Source: Microbacterium sp. CFH 31415 (GTDB lineage Bacteria > Actinomycetota > Actinomycetes > Actinomycetales > Microbacteriaceae). Taken from it: a stretch of 64,000 nt of DNA. Of the stretch, positions 50,828-58,962 are shown piece after piece; positions within the stretch are counted from its first letter, which is position 1; each line of letters opens with the position of its first letter. The stretch covers positions 1 through 64,000 of the forward strand of contig NZ_JAKYXC010000007.1 in the NCBI RefSeq assembly GCF_022538185.1, read 5' to 3'. A program made the translations under genes and the position numbers. The notes below the pieces were generated by a model, which saw only the letters and a program-made list of their open reading frames with translations, searched no databases and was not told the DNA's origin.

Positions 50828-51472
50828 CTACCCCGGCCCGTCGGTCTGGTGCTCGACCTGGAAGACCGCGGCCTGAGTGCGGCGTTCGAGCCCGAGCTTG
50901 CTCAGCAGGGACGACACGTAGTTCTTCACCGTCTTCTCCGCGAGCCCGAGATGCTCGCCGATCTGGCGGTTGGTCAGTCCGTCGGCGATCAGGCGGAGGA
51001 TCTGGCGCTCGCGGAGTCCGAGGGAGCCGAGGCGCGGGTCGGTATCGTCCGCCCGCCGCCGGATCTGCTCGGTCGCACGGCGGACGACGGCCTCATCCAC
51101 GAGCCGTCGCCCGGCGGCGACGGACCGGATGACGTCCACGAGGCGCGGGCCGCCGACGTCCTTGAGGATGTAGCCGGCCGCTCCCGCCAGGACCGCGGCG
51201 CTCACCGCCGAATCGTCGTCGTACGCGGTGAGGATGAGACACGCCACGGAAGGCAGCCGCGAGCGGATCTCGCGGCAGAGGTCGACACCGCTGCCGTCCG
51301 GGAGCCGGACGTCGAGCACCGCCACGTCCGGCATCGTGGCGGCGATCCGTCCGAAGGCCTGCCGGACCGTCCCAGCTTCACCGACGACCTGCAGGTCGTC
51401 CTGCGTTCCGATCAGGTCCGCGATCCCCCGGCGGACGATCTCGTGATCATCGACGAGGAACACCGTGATCAT
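50828..51472 (-). CDS. DevR/DosR-like NarL-family response regulator
   Basis: This 214-residue regulator has a receiver domain with D54 ([13 protein letters not shown]) and a LuxR helix-turn-helix. Its recognition region ([20 protein letters not shown], then [16 protein letters not shown]) closely parallels mycobacterial DevR ([20 protein letters not shown], then [15 protein letters not shown], from memory). The start at 51472 ([11 protein letters not shown]) follows a GGAGGGG site; longer in-frame starts lack one. It follows the sensor gene by 4 bp and probably binds the five 14-bp boxes of this island. Confidence 0.92.
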   Translation of the reverse strand: [214 protein letters not shown]

Positions 51473-51476
51473 CGCC

Positions 51477-53180
51477 TCACCCCCCTCCGTCGCGCGGGAC
51501 CGGTACGCTCCACCGTGCAGCGGTGGCCCCGGGCTTCGACTCCACGACGAAGGTGCCCCCGCGCGTGCTCGCCTTCTCATCGAGGTTGCGCAGGCCGCTG
51601 CGGTGGCCCGGTTCGCCCATTCCGATCCCGTCATCGGTCACCACGACCGTGAGGGAGTTCTCGCCGACGGACACTTCGACGCTCATCCGGTCGGCCTTCG
51701 CATGGCGGATCGCGTTGCTCAGGAGCTCACGGGTGACCCCGACGACCTCCTCGGCGAGGGGTCCGGTGATGGCGTGGTCGACGGGTCCGCTGAAGCGGAT
51801 CGCCGGAGGATGCGTCAGCGTCCCGCACAGCTCGGCGACGACGTCGATGATCCGGTGACGCAGAGATCCCTCCCGCCGAGACAGCGCGAAGACGACGGTG
51901 CGGATCTGGGAGATGGCGTCGTCGAGGTGATCGATCGACTCGCGAAGCCGCTGGGCTTCGGATTCGCCGGGCACGCTGCTCGCCACGGCCTGAAGCGTGA
52001 GGCCGGTGCCGAAGAGCTGCTGGATGACGTGGTCGTGCAGATCGCGGGCGATCCGGCGGCGATCGTCGGCGAGAAGTGCCTGCTGGCTCTCTTCGCGCGC
52101 GTGCGCGAGCTCGAGCGCGATCGCCGCGCGGGAGGCGAGATCGGAGAAGCTCTCGGCCTCCGTCGCGGTGAAGCGGGCCCGGTCCGGGTTGCGCGCCGCG
52201 CACAGCAGCCCGAAGAGCCGTCCACGCGTCTGGAGCGGCGCAGCGATCACCGCGCCGGCGACACCGTCGGCCATGATGCGCGCGGGGTCGCGCGACTCCG
52301 TCTCGCGAGGGCGAGCCGCGACGCGGCCGGTGTCCAGCGCATCGCCCGCGCACGTGCCGGCGGCGGGGAACAGGCTGCCGCGAAGCTCGGCTTCGTCCGG
52401 CCCGCGCGCCGCGGCGACCCGCATCGCTCCCGCCGGTTCGTCGGGGAGCAGCACCGTGACCTTGTCGATGTCCGGGAGGTCCAGGATCCGTCCGGCGATC
52501 AGGTCGAACGCCGTGCCGGTCGACGACGACAGGAGCGCCGCGGAGAGTTCGGCCGCGGTCGTCACGAAGCGCTCGCGCGTGCGCGCCTGCTCGAGGAGGC
52601 GCGCGTTCTCGACGGCGAACCCCGCGGTGGTGGCAAGTGCCTCGACGAGTCGCTCGTCCTCCTCCGAGAACGCGCCCTCGCGGCTGTTCGTGAGATAGAG
52701 GTTTCCGAACACTTCGCCCCGGACTCGAACGGGCACGCCCAGGAAGGAGTCCATCCGGGGATGGTGGGCGGGAAACCCCGAAGCACGCGGATCGTCCGAC
52801 ATGCGCGGAATCCGGATGGGCCGCGGGTCGTCGATCAGCGCGCCGAGCAACCCGTGGCCGGTCGGGAGGTGTCCGATCTTCGCGGCCTCCTGGTCGGTCA
52901 ACCCGACGTAGATGAACTCCTCGAGCGCGTCCCGCTCGGGAGAGACCACCCCCAGCGCACCGAACTCCGCGTTGGCGAGGGTGGTGGCCGCCTGTGCGAT
53001 GCGCCGGAGCACCGTGGATAGGTCGCTCTCCTCCACGACCACCAGGGTCGCGCTGATGAGGGCGCGAAGTCGCCCCTGCGTGGAGCGCACCCGCTCGGCT
53101 TGCTCCACCAGTGCGGAGAGCGCCTCATCGAGCTCGAGGCGGGGGCCGTCCGCGAAGGACAGCTGCTCCGGACCGGTCAT
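51477..53180 (-). CDS. DevS/DosT-like GAF-GAF sensor histidine kinase
   Basis: This 567-residue soluble kinase has GAF-A at about residues 54-195 (LRRIAQAATTLANAEFGALGVV; GFPAHHPRMDSFLGVPVRVRGEVFGNLYLTN) and GAF-B at about 205-355. HisKA_3 carries phospho-acceptor His382 (RRIARDLHDHVIQQLFGTGL) and HATPase_c has ELLSNAIRHAKA and DDGIGMGE. In mycobacterial DosS/DosT the haem ligand is a His in this part of GAF-A, and H139/H140 here lie at about the matching place, so haem-based O2/NO/CO or redox sensing is likely. ATG at 53180 follows GGGAGGCG. Confidence 0.9.
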   Translation of the reverse strand: MTGPEQLSFADGPRLELDEALSALVEQAERVRSTQGRLRALISATLVVVEESDLSTVLRRIAQAATTLANAEFGALGVVSPERDALEEFIYVGLTDQEAAKIGHLPTGHGLLGALIDDPRPIRIPRMSDDPRASGFPAHHPRMDSFLGVPVRVRGEVFGNLYLTNSREGAFSEEDERLVEALATTAGFAVENARLLEQARTRERFVTTAAELSAALLSSSTGTAFDLIAGRILDLPDIDKVTVLLPDEPAGAMRVAAARGPDEAELRGSLFPAAGTCAGDALDTGRVAARPRETESRDPARIMADGVAGAVIAAPLQTRGRLFGLLCAARNPDRARFTATEAESFSDLASRAAIALELAHAREESQQALLADDRRRIARDLHDHVIQQLFGTGLTLQAVASSVPGESEAQRLRESIDHLDDAISQIRTVVFALSRREGSLRHRIIDVVAELCGTLTHPPAIRFSGPVDHAITGPLAEEVVGVTRELLSNAIRHAKADRMSVEVSVGENSLTVVVTDDGIGMGEPGHRSGLRNLDEKASTRGGTFVVESKPGATAARWSVPVPRDGGG

Positions 53181-53286
53181 GGTCGCCTCCCGCGTGTGGA
53201 GCGCACAGGACGACGCATCCTGGCGTCGCCAGATCCTACCGCGCGCGCGTCGGGACGACGAAAACACCGGCTGCGGCTGCGACTGC

Positions 53287-53300
53287 GGGACCAACGTCCC
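53287..53300 (+). promoter_or_regulatory. DosR/DevR-like box between the sensor and third universal stress gene
   Basis: GGGACCAACGTCCC is symmetric in its GGGAC/GTCCC arms. GACACT (53323-53328) lies 22 bp downstream on the + strand, followed by the Usp start at 53365. A half-site, GGGACGACGAAAAC, lies nearby at 53252-53265 toward the sensor gene, so autoregulation of devS-devR is possible. Confidence 0.65.
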
Positions 53301-53364
53301 GGTGTGCGCTCGCAGGACCACCGACACTGGGGGGGGTGGGCCAGGCACGCGAAAGGAGCATTCG

Positions 53365-54201
53365 GTGGGCGACGCCATCGCAGTCGGGGTATCGGACAGC
53401 AGCGCCTCTCGGAGGGCGGTCGAATGGGCGATCCATCGAGCCGTGCGCTCGAGCGCACAGCTGCTCCTGATCTCGGTCGTGGGCAGCGACTCCGGCGCCG
53501 CGGGCGAACGCGGGGTCGTGGAGCGTGCGCTCGCGGGAGCGGAGCTCCTCCTGGATCAGCTCACTCGCCGCGCATCCGAGCATGGGCTGACCGCCGAAGC
53601 GGTGGTCGACCGGGGCGATCCGCTCGCGCGACTCGTAGCCGCGTCGGAACGCGCGGCGCTGCTGGTGGTCGGCAGCGACCGGTTCACCGGAAGCCGCCGG
53701 CGACGCGGTCCACTCGCGATGCGGGTCAGCGGTGAAGCGCACTGCCCTGTCGTGGTGGTGCCCGATCGTGATGTGGAGGGGAACGCCGGCGTCGTGGTGG
53801 GCGTGGACGGATCCGAGATCAGCGAGCGCGCGATCCGGTTCGCCGCGGAGGAGGCGGAGCGCCATGACGAAGAGCTCATCGCCGTGAAGAGCTGGTCGCC
53901 GATGCCGATGCCGATGCAGATCGGCACCCTCCCCAGCGAGTATCTCGCCGCCGCCCAGCAGCTCGCCGAGGAGGAGCTGGCGATCTCCCTGGCAGGCCTC
54001 CGGCAGGATCTGCCCGACCTGAGGGTGCGCACGGTGGTCGAACCCGAGTATCCGGCGGCTCTCCTGCGCCGCATCGGGGCGGGTGCACGGATGGTCGTCG
54101 CCGGCAGCCACGGACGAGGCGCGCTCCGCCGCTTCCTGCTTGGGTCGACGACGCAGCTGCTCCTCGAAGAGCCGCCGACGGTCGTGGCCGTCGTGCGCTG
54201 A
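53365..54201 (+). CDS. Tandem-domain universal stress protein
   Basis: This 278-residue protein has two Usp domains. The first (IAVGVSDSSASRRAVEWAIHRAV) has a weak nucleotide loop. The second (VVVGVDGSEISERAIRFAAEEAERH) has a full AGSHGRGALRRFLLGST motif, so it probably binds ATP. The GTG start follows GAAAGGAG. It is divergent from the DevS-like sensor, the same arrangement type as a Usp gene beside devRS in mycobacteria. It converges on the P1B ATPase gene. Confidence 0.9.
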   Translation: MGDAIAVGVSDSSASRRAVEWAIHRAVRSSAQLLLISVVGSDSGAAGERGVVERALAGAELLLDQLTRRASEHGLTAEAVVDRGDPLARLVAASERAALLVVGSDRFTGSRRRRGPLAMRVSGEAHCPVVVVPDRDVEGNAGVVVGVDGSEISERAIRFAAEEAERHDEELIAVKSWSPMPMPMQIGTLPSEYLAAAQQLAEEELAISLAGLRQDLPDLRVRTVVEPEYPAALLRRIGAGARMVVAGSHGRGALRRFLLGSTTQLLLEEPPTVVAVVR

Positions 54202-54203
54202 CC

Positions 54204-54221
54204 GCGGACGACGGTGTCCGC
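54204..54221. terminator. Hairpin between convergent Usp and ATPase genes
   Basis: GCGGAC and GTCCGC pair around a 6-nt loop, filling the 20-bp gap between the two stop codons. The stem is short, so moderate strength is expected. Confidence 0.5.
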
Positions 54222-56114
54222 TCACCGCCGCATGGCGTCGTGCTTCCGACTCGCCGCTGCGCGTTCGCCCAACCCGAGGGGCGGGCCGCCGAGCGCTCTC
54301 AGTGCGTACAGGATCGTCGCGAGGTCGACGAGCTCCTGCGTCAGCGCTCCCGCCACGGCCGGGATGACCCCGGTCATCGCCACGAGCATCAGCCCGATGC
54401 TCAGCGCGATGCCGATCCAGATCGCGGTGAGCGCGACGCGCAGGGTATGGCGGCCGATAGCGACCGCGTCGACGATTCCAGCCAGCGAGTCCACCAGGAT
54501 CACCACGTCGGCGGCGTCTCCGGCCGCGGTCGCGCCCTTGGCTCCCATGGCGACCCCGACGTCGGAGGCCGCGAGGACGGGCGCGTCGTTGACGCCGTCG
54601 CCGACCATCATCACGGGGCGGGGCGTCATTCCATGCGCCAGCTCGACCTTCGCGCCGGGAAGGATCTCGGCGTGCACCTCCTCGATTCCCACGTCCCGGG
54701 CGATCGAGGTCGCGGTCGGCAGCGTGTCGCCCGTGAGCATCGCAATGCGCTCGACACCGTTCTCGCCGAGCCACGTCACGACGTCGGCGGACTCGGGTCT
54801 CGGATCGTCGGCGAGCACGAGAGTGCCGGCGAAGCGCCCGTCGATGGCGACGTACGCTGCGGCCTCCCCCGGGCCGAGCGCCGCCCGTGTCGTGTCGGGG
54901 GCGAGGGTGGCGACGTACGCCGGCTTGCCGACCACGACCCGGCGGTCGCCGAAGGTCGCCTCGACGCCGTTGGTGGCGACTTCGCTGGCGTCGTCCGTCG
55001 TCAGCAGCGCGAGGCCCTGCTCCACGGCGGCGCGGCGGATGCCGGCGGCGAGCACGTGAGAGGAGTACTGCTCAGCGGATGCTGCGAGCTGCAGCACCTC
55101 GTCGGCACTGAATCCCTCGGCAGGGCGGACCGCGACGAGGTCGGGCCGTCCCTCGGTGAGCGTGCCCGTCTTGTCGAACGCGACCGAGCGCACGCGCGCC
55201 AGCTGTTCGATGACCGCTCCGCTCTTCATGATCACACCGGCCTTCGCGGCGCGCGACAGCCCGCCCAGGAACGCCACCGGCGCCGCGATCAGGAGCGGGC
55301 ACGGCGTGGCGAGCACGAGAACTTCGGCGAACCGCGTGGGATCTCCCGACAGCGCCCACGCGGTGCCCGCCAGGACGAGGGACACCGCGGTGAACGGGAT
55401 CGCGAATCGATCCGCCAGCCGGACGACAGGTGCCCGTGAGTCCTGCGCCCCCTGGACGAGTGCGACGATCTGCTGGTACTGGCTGTCTGCGCTCAGGCGC
55501 GTGGCACGAATGCGCACCGCGCGCGGCCCGTTGATCGATCCCGACATCACCTCGCTTCCTGCGTCGCGGGTCACCGGCATGCTCTCGCCGGTGAGCGAGG
55601 ACGCGTCGAACGAGCCTGTGGCAGTGATCAGGATGCCGTCGACGGGCACGATCTCGGAGGGGCGCACGAGGAGGACGTCGCCGATGGCGACCTCCTCCAC
55701 GGCGCGATCCTCCACCTCGTCACGCTCTCCGGCGCCCGGATGGATGACGTGGGCGGTGCGCGGCGACCGGTCCAGCAACGCGGTCAGATCTCGCCTGGCG
55801 CGCCGACCCGCGAACTCTTCGAGTGCTTCGCCGCCCGACAGCATCAGCACGACGATCAGCGAAGCGAGATACTCGCCGACGGCGAGCGTGGCGATCATCG
55901 CCACGACGGCGAGGATGTCGAGACCGATGTGCCCACGGAGGACGTCGCGCACCATGCCGACGATCGTCCAGGCGATGAACAGCCCGACGTACGCGGTCGC
56001 AAGCCACCTCGCCGGGCCGGCCGCGCCCGAGAACTGCAGTCCCAGGACGACGGCGAGGATCACGACCGACACCGTGATCACCGGGTACCGCCGTACGGTG
56101 CGAACCAGCTTCAC
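54222..56114 (-). CDS. Heavy-metal P1B-type ATPase with TPC motif
   Basis: This 630-residue P-type ATPase has membrane helices at the N-terminus, TGES in the actuator domain (about 175-178), a TPCPLL metal-transport motif (about 270-275), DKTGT with the phosphorylated Asp (about 314-318) and GDGVND near the C-terminus. TPC instead of CPC points to the P1B-5-like group linked with iron, nickel or cobalt. There is no N-terminal metal-binding domain and no C-terminal hemerythrin. The start is uncertain: GTG at 56114 is used, but a TTG at 56150 would add 12 residues. It lies downstream of the TM2 gene and its DevR-like box. Confidence 0.88.
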   Translation of the reverse strand: MKLVRTVRRYPVITVSVVILAVVLGLQFSGAAGPARWLATAYVGLFIAWTIVGMVRDVLRGHIGLDILAVVAMIATLAVGEYLASLIVVLMLSGGEALEEFAGRRARRDLTALLDRSPRTAHVIHPGAGERDEVEDRAVEEVAIGDVLLVRPSEIVPVDGILITATGSFDASSLTGESMPVTRDAGSEVMSGSINGPRAVRIRATRLSADSQYQQIVALVQGAQDSRAPVVRLADRFAIPFTAVSLVLAGTAWALSGDPTRFAEVLVLATPCPLLIAAPVAFLGGLSRAAKAGVIMKSGAVIEQLARVRSVAFDKTGTLTEGRPDLVAVRPAEGFSADEVLQLAASAEQYSSHVLAAGIRRAAVEQGLALLTTDDASEVATNGVEATFGDRRVVVGKPAYVATLAPDTTRAALGPGEAAAYVAIDGRFAGTLVLADDPRPESADVVTWLGENGVERIAMLTGDTLPTATSIARDVGIEEVHAEILPGAKVELAHGMTPRPVMMVGDGVNDAPVLAASDVGVAMGAKGATAAGDAADVVILVDSLAGIVDAVAIGRHTLRVALTAIWIGIALSIGLMLVAMTGVIPAVAGALTQELVDLATILYALRALGGPPLGLGERAAASRKHDAMRR

Positions 56115-56166
56115 ATGCCCAGCATCCCGGCTCCTCTGCTCGATCGCCAAACGCGAGGCCGCGAGA

Positions 56167-56571
56167 TCACTGCAGCTGCCACCACGGCATCATCGGCCAG
56201 ACGTCGGGGATGTAGGCCATCACCCGCGAGATCGCCGCCGTGAAGAGCCAGAGCCCGAACCCTGCGGCGGTGATGATCCAGGCGATCATCTTGTGCTCTT
56301 CGAAGTCGGGAAGCAGGCGACCCTCCTTGTCACGCTGCACACCGGCCAGCGTCAGGATGAGGTCGATGAGCCACCAGACGCCGAACCCGCCGACGGTCAG
56401 CAGCTTGATGATCCCGGTCCCGATCTTGCCGAGGTAGAAGCGGTCGACGCCGAGGAACCCGAGCAGCCAGGCGAACATCCACGTGGCGATGAACGACCTG
56501 TCCGACATCGCGATCTGCGACGGAGCGCCCACGCCTGCCGGCACGTGCGGCGGGGCTGTGTTGGTGGACAT
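56167..56571 (-). CDS. TM2-domain membrane protein
   Basis: This 134-residue protein has a polar N-terminus, then the TM2 domain (FIATWMFAWLLGFLGVDRFYLGKIGTGIIKLLTVGGFGVWWLIDLI region). A third hydrophobic helix (MIAWIITAAGFGLWLFTAAISRVMAYI) and a Trp/Met-rich tail follow. The function of TM2 proteins is poorly known. An ATG at 56571 follows GAGGA. It heads an operon with the P1B ATPase behind a DevR-like box at 56620. Confidence 0.87.
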   Translation of the reverse strand: MSTNTAPPHVPAGVGAPSQIAMSDRSFIATWMFAWLLGFLGVDRFYLGKIGTGIIKLLTVGGFGVWWLIDLILTLAGVQRDKEGRLLPDFEEHKMIAWIITAAGFGLWLFTAAISRVMAYIPDVWPMMPWWQLQ

Positions 56572-56619
56572 GGCATCCTCCTTCACCCCTCACACTGCGC
56601 CAACGCAGCACGGGTACAC

Positions 56620-56633
56620 GGGTCGAAGGTCCC
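56620..56633 (-). promoter_or_regulatory. DosR/DevR-like box before the TM2-ATPase operon
   Basis: On the minus strand it reads GGGACCTTCGACCC, 49 bp before the TM2 start. CAGTGT lies exactly 22 bp downstream at 56597-56592. A weaker copy, CGGCCGAAGGTGAG (56644-56657 on +), is 24 bp further upstream, as in tandem DosR-type promoters. Confidence 0.65.
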
Positions 56634-56888
56634 GCGCGAACCCCGGCCGAAGGTGAGAGCCCCCCGGCGATCGCCGCCGCGGCGCGCGACGCCGGCGTAC
56701 CGCCGCACCAGAGACGAACTGTTCGCCGCGCGTCATCCTTGGTGCGGGTTGCGGATAGTGCACGACGCGCGGGCTCACGCAGCGCTATCGTCGCAGCAGC
56801 GGTGCGGGTTCCGGCGAGGGAATCCGCACCCTTTCTTTCGTCTGATGAGAATCAGAGCGGCGCCGGGAGACGTCCACGACAACGACGA

Positions 56889-56910
56889 AACCCCCGGAAA
56901 TCCGGGGGTT
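56889..56910 (-). terminator. Intrinsic terminator of the tRNA-Thr/tRNA-Met transcript
   Basis: AACCCCCGGA and TCCGGGGGTT form a perfect 10-bp stem with a 2-nt loop, starting 9 bp after the tRNA-Met 3' end. It is followed on the minus strand by TTTCG. Confidence 0.85.
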
Positions 56911-56918
56911 CTAATCTG

Positions 56919-56992
56919 TAGCAGGAGCGGGGCTTGAACCCGCGACCTCACGATTATGAGTCGTGCGCTCTCACCAACTGAGCTACCCTGCC
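56919..56992 (-). tRNA. tRNA-Met (CAT), elongator type
   Basis: The cloverleaf reads from GGCAGGG at 56992. The D-arm contains AGCTCAGTTGG, the anticodon arm is CACGA-CTCATAA-TCGTG with anticodon CAT, and the T-arm has GGTTCAAGC. The acceptor closes with two G-U pairs, and CCA is not encoded (ACA follows). It is not the initiator, which would start CGCGGG and carry GGG/CCC in the anticodon stem. A lysidine-type Ile tRNA is less likely from the stem sequences. Confidence 0.9.
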
Positions 56993-57015
56993 GCGTCACA
57001 CCTCACGATGTTCCG

Positions 57016-57087
57016 AGCCCCGAGTCAGGATTGAACTGACGACCCCTTCCTTACCATGGAAGTGCTCTGCCACTGAGCTATCGGGGC
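57016..57087 (-). tRNA. tRNA-Thr (GGT)
   Basis: The acceptor GCCCCGA (from 57087) pairs with TCGGGGC. The anticodon arm is CTTCC-ATGGTAA-GGAAG with anticodon GGT, and the T-loop is TTCAATC. CCA is not encoded. It lies 23 bp upstream of tRNA-Met on the same strand, so both probably come from one transcript. Confidence 0.92.
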
Positions 57088-57152
57088 ACACTGCCCGCGT
57101 GCGGGCAACTAGAAGAGGATACCAGAGCAACGGCACCACTCTTGAATCGAGG

Positions 57153-58766
57153 TCAGCCTCCGGTGTGCTCCCGCAGCCAGGGCAGCGGGTCGATCGCGGT
57201 CTTGCCGTTGAGGAGGAGCTCGAAATGCGTGTGGGCGCCGTACGAACGGCCGGTGTTGCCCGTGCGACCGAGCACCGTGCCGACCGTGACGTGCTGACCC
57301 TGCGACACCTGGATCGAGCCGTACTCCATGTGCGCGTAGTGGCTCGAGATGAGCTGGCCGTCGATCACGTGGTCGATGATCACGTGCACGCCGTAGGCGC
57401 CGCCCGCTTCTGAGGCCACACGCACGGTGCCGTCGGCGATCGCCTGGATCGGCGCACCCGCGCCGGGCGTGAAGTCGATGCCCTCGTGCATGCGGCCGGA
57501 GCGCATGCCGAAGCCGTACGACATGGTGACGCCGACGGCGAACGGCCACTGGATCGCGGCGTTCGGGTCGTTGACGAAGAGGTTGGAGAAGTTGCGGATG
57601 CCCGCCTCGGACGCGAGCTCGGCGACCGTCGTCGTGCCGTAGTTCTCGGTGCGGTCGAGCGTGTCGGCCGCGATGCCGGCCGGCGCGACGTAGGCCTGGA
57701 TCTCGTCGGCGTCGACCTCGGTGACGGTGGTCGCGCCGGGGGCGAGGATCGACATCGACGTCTCGGCACCGCCGGCGGCTGCCACGGCCTCGGCGGGGGT
57801 GGTCATTCCGACTGTCATGAGACCGACGATGCCCATCACGCCCACCGAGAACGACGCTGCGGTCAGGCGCTTGAAGGACGCGCCGCGGTTCACGCGCGCT
57901 TTGCGCGGAGCGGTATGTGCGGCCTGGACGGGCTCCGCGGCGGGCTCGGCGGCGTCGACCGTCGTGACCTGCTCGTCCTGGACGGGCAGCTCACCGGTGA
58001 ACGAGAACAGGCGGGCAGCGGCTTCGAATTCATCGGAAGCGGATGCCGCGGCCCGCGGCCCCTCCGACGGGTCGGTGACCCGCTCGGCGGCGATCGTCGG
58101 CTCGCCGACCGGGGTCTCGTCGGGAACGACTTCGAGCACGGTGACCTCTTCGGTCACCGGCGCGACGGTCGGCTCGAGCAGCTGGAACGGCTCGGCGGGT
58201 GCGAGGACGGCCTCGAGCATCGGTGCCGGAGCCTCAGCCGACGGGAGGTCCGCGTGGAAGACGGGTGCGGGACGCTCGACCTCGGCCGGGGCGGCGAGCG
58301 CGATGGGCGGCACGACCACGGCGGGCTGCTCGCCCGTGCGCGGAACGCGGCGAGCGCGACGGCTCATCGGCGCGGGCTGCGCGACCACCGGCTGCGGTGC
58401 GGGGGCGACAGGCACCGCGGCTGCGATCGGGTCGGCGATGTGGATGGGCGCTGCCGGAACCTCGATCGCGGACGGGGCCGGGGCGGGGGCCACGGGAGCG
58501 GCAGGCAGATCGGTGAGGGGCTGCACGCGCGCGAGGTCCTCGACCTCGGCCGCCGCGATCACCGGACTGTCGGTCGGCGCCGAGGGCGCAGCATCCTTCT
58601 GCTTCTCTTCGACCGGGCGGCCCCACACGACGGCGGGACGCTCGGAAGCCGCACCGGCGGCCCTGCGACGGAGCTCCGCACGTGACGTCCCGAGGGTCTC
58701 CGAGGTCGCCTGGACAGGCGTCGAGGAGGTGCGGCTGGAACGGCGCGTGCGGGCGGGCTCAGCCAT
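57153..58766 (-). CDS. M23-family peptidoglycan metallopeptidase, membrane-anchored
   Basis: This 537-residue protein has a long N-terminal region of about 300 residues rich in Pro/Ala/Val and Glu, then a basic patch and one membrane helix (LTAASFSVGVMGIVGLMTVGM). A C-terminal M23 endopeptidase domain carries zinc/catalytic residues H427 and D431 (MHEGIDF) and H512/H514 (GAHTHFE). Cross-link cleavage during growth or division is the likely role. Starting at 58766 (MAEPARTRR) is chosen because the longer frame runs through the presumed 5' leader. About 150 bp of leader is present, without a recognisable riboswitch. Confidence 0.9.
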   Translation of the reverse strand: MAEPARTRRSSRTSSTPVQATSETLGTSRAELRRRAAGAASERPAVVWGRPVEEKQKDAAPSAPTDSPVIAAAEVEDLARVQPLTDLPAAPVAPAPAPSAIEVPAAPIHIADPIAAAVPVAPAPQPVVAQPAPMSRRARRVPRTGEQPAVVVPPIALAAPAEVERPAPVFHADLPSAEAPAPMLEAVLAPAEPFQLLEPTVAPVTEEVTVLEVVPDETPVGEPTIAAERVTDPSEGPRAAASASDEFEAAARLFSFTGELPVQDEQVTTVDAAEPAAEPVQAAHTAPRKARVNRGASFKRLTAASFSVGVMGIVGLMTVGMTTPAEAVAAAGGAETSMSILAPGATTVTEVDADEIQAYVAPAGIAADTLDRTENYGTTTVAELASEAGIRNFSNLFVNDPNAAIQWPFAVGVTMSYGFGMRSGRMHEGIDFTPGAGAPIQAIADGTVRVASEAGGAYGVHVIIDHVIDGQLISSHYAHMEYGSIQVSQGQHVTVGTVLGRTGNTGRSYGAHTHFELLLNGKTAIDPLPWLREHTGG

Positions 58767-58962
58767 CGGGGCGTCAAAAGGCAAGCGGGGGGCTCTCGGG
58801 TCGTGTCGCTCGGGGGGCAACGGTACGGTCTTCGGGCAAGTGATGACTTCCGCCGTTCGGGCGACGAAAGTAACGATCGCATAAACACTACATGGGGAGA
58901 CCTGGGAATGCCATGAGCGGTGTGGACAACTCACCGCGTTTCGTGGAGATCCTTGCGAACGC

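Noticed and set aside
58767-58962. Possible c-di-AMP (ydaO-type) riboswitch ahead of the M23 peptidase gene
   Set aside because: Such riboswitches often precede actinobacterial wall hydrolases, so the leader was read for one. I could not find the conserved G-rich and A-rich core blocks, only a promoter-like AT-richer stretch near 58870-58890.
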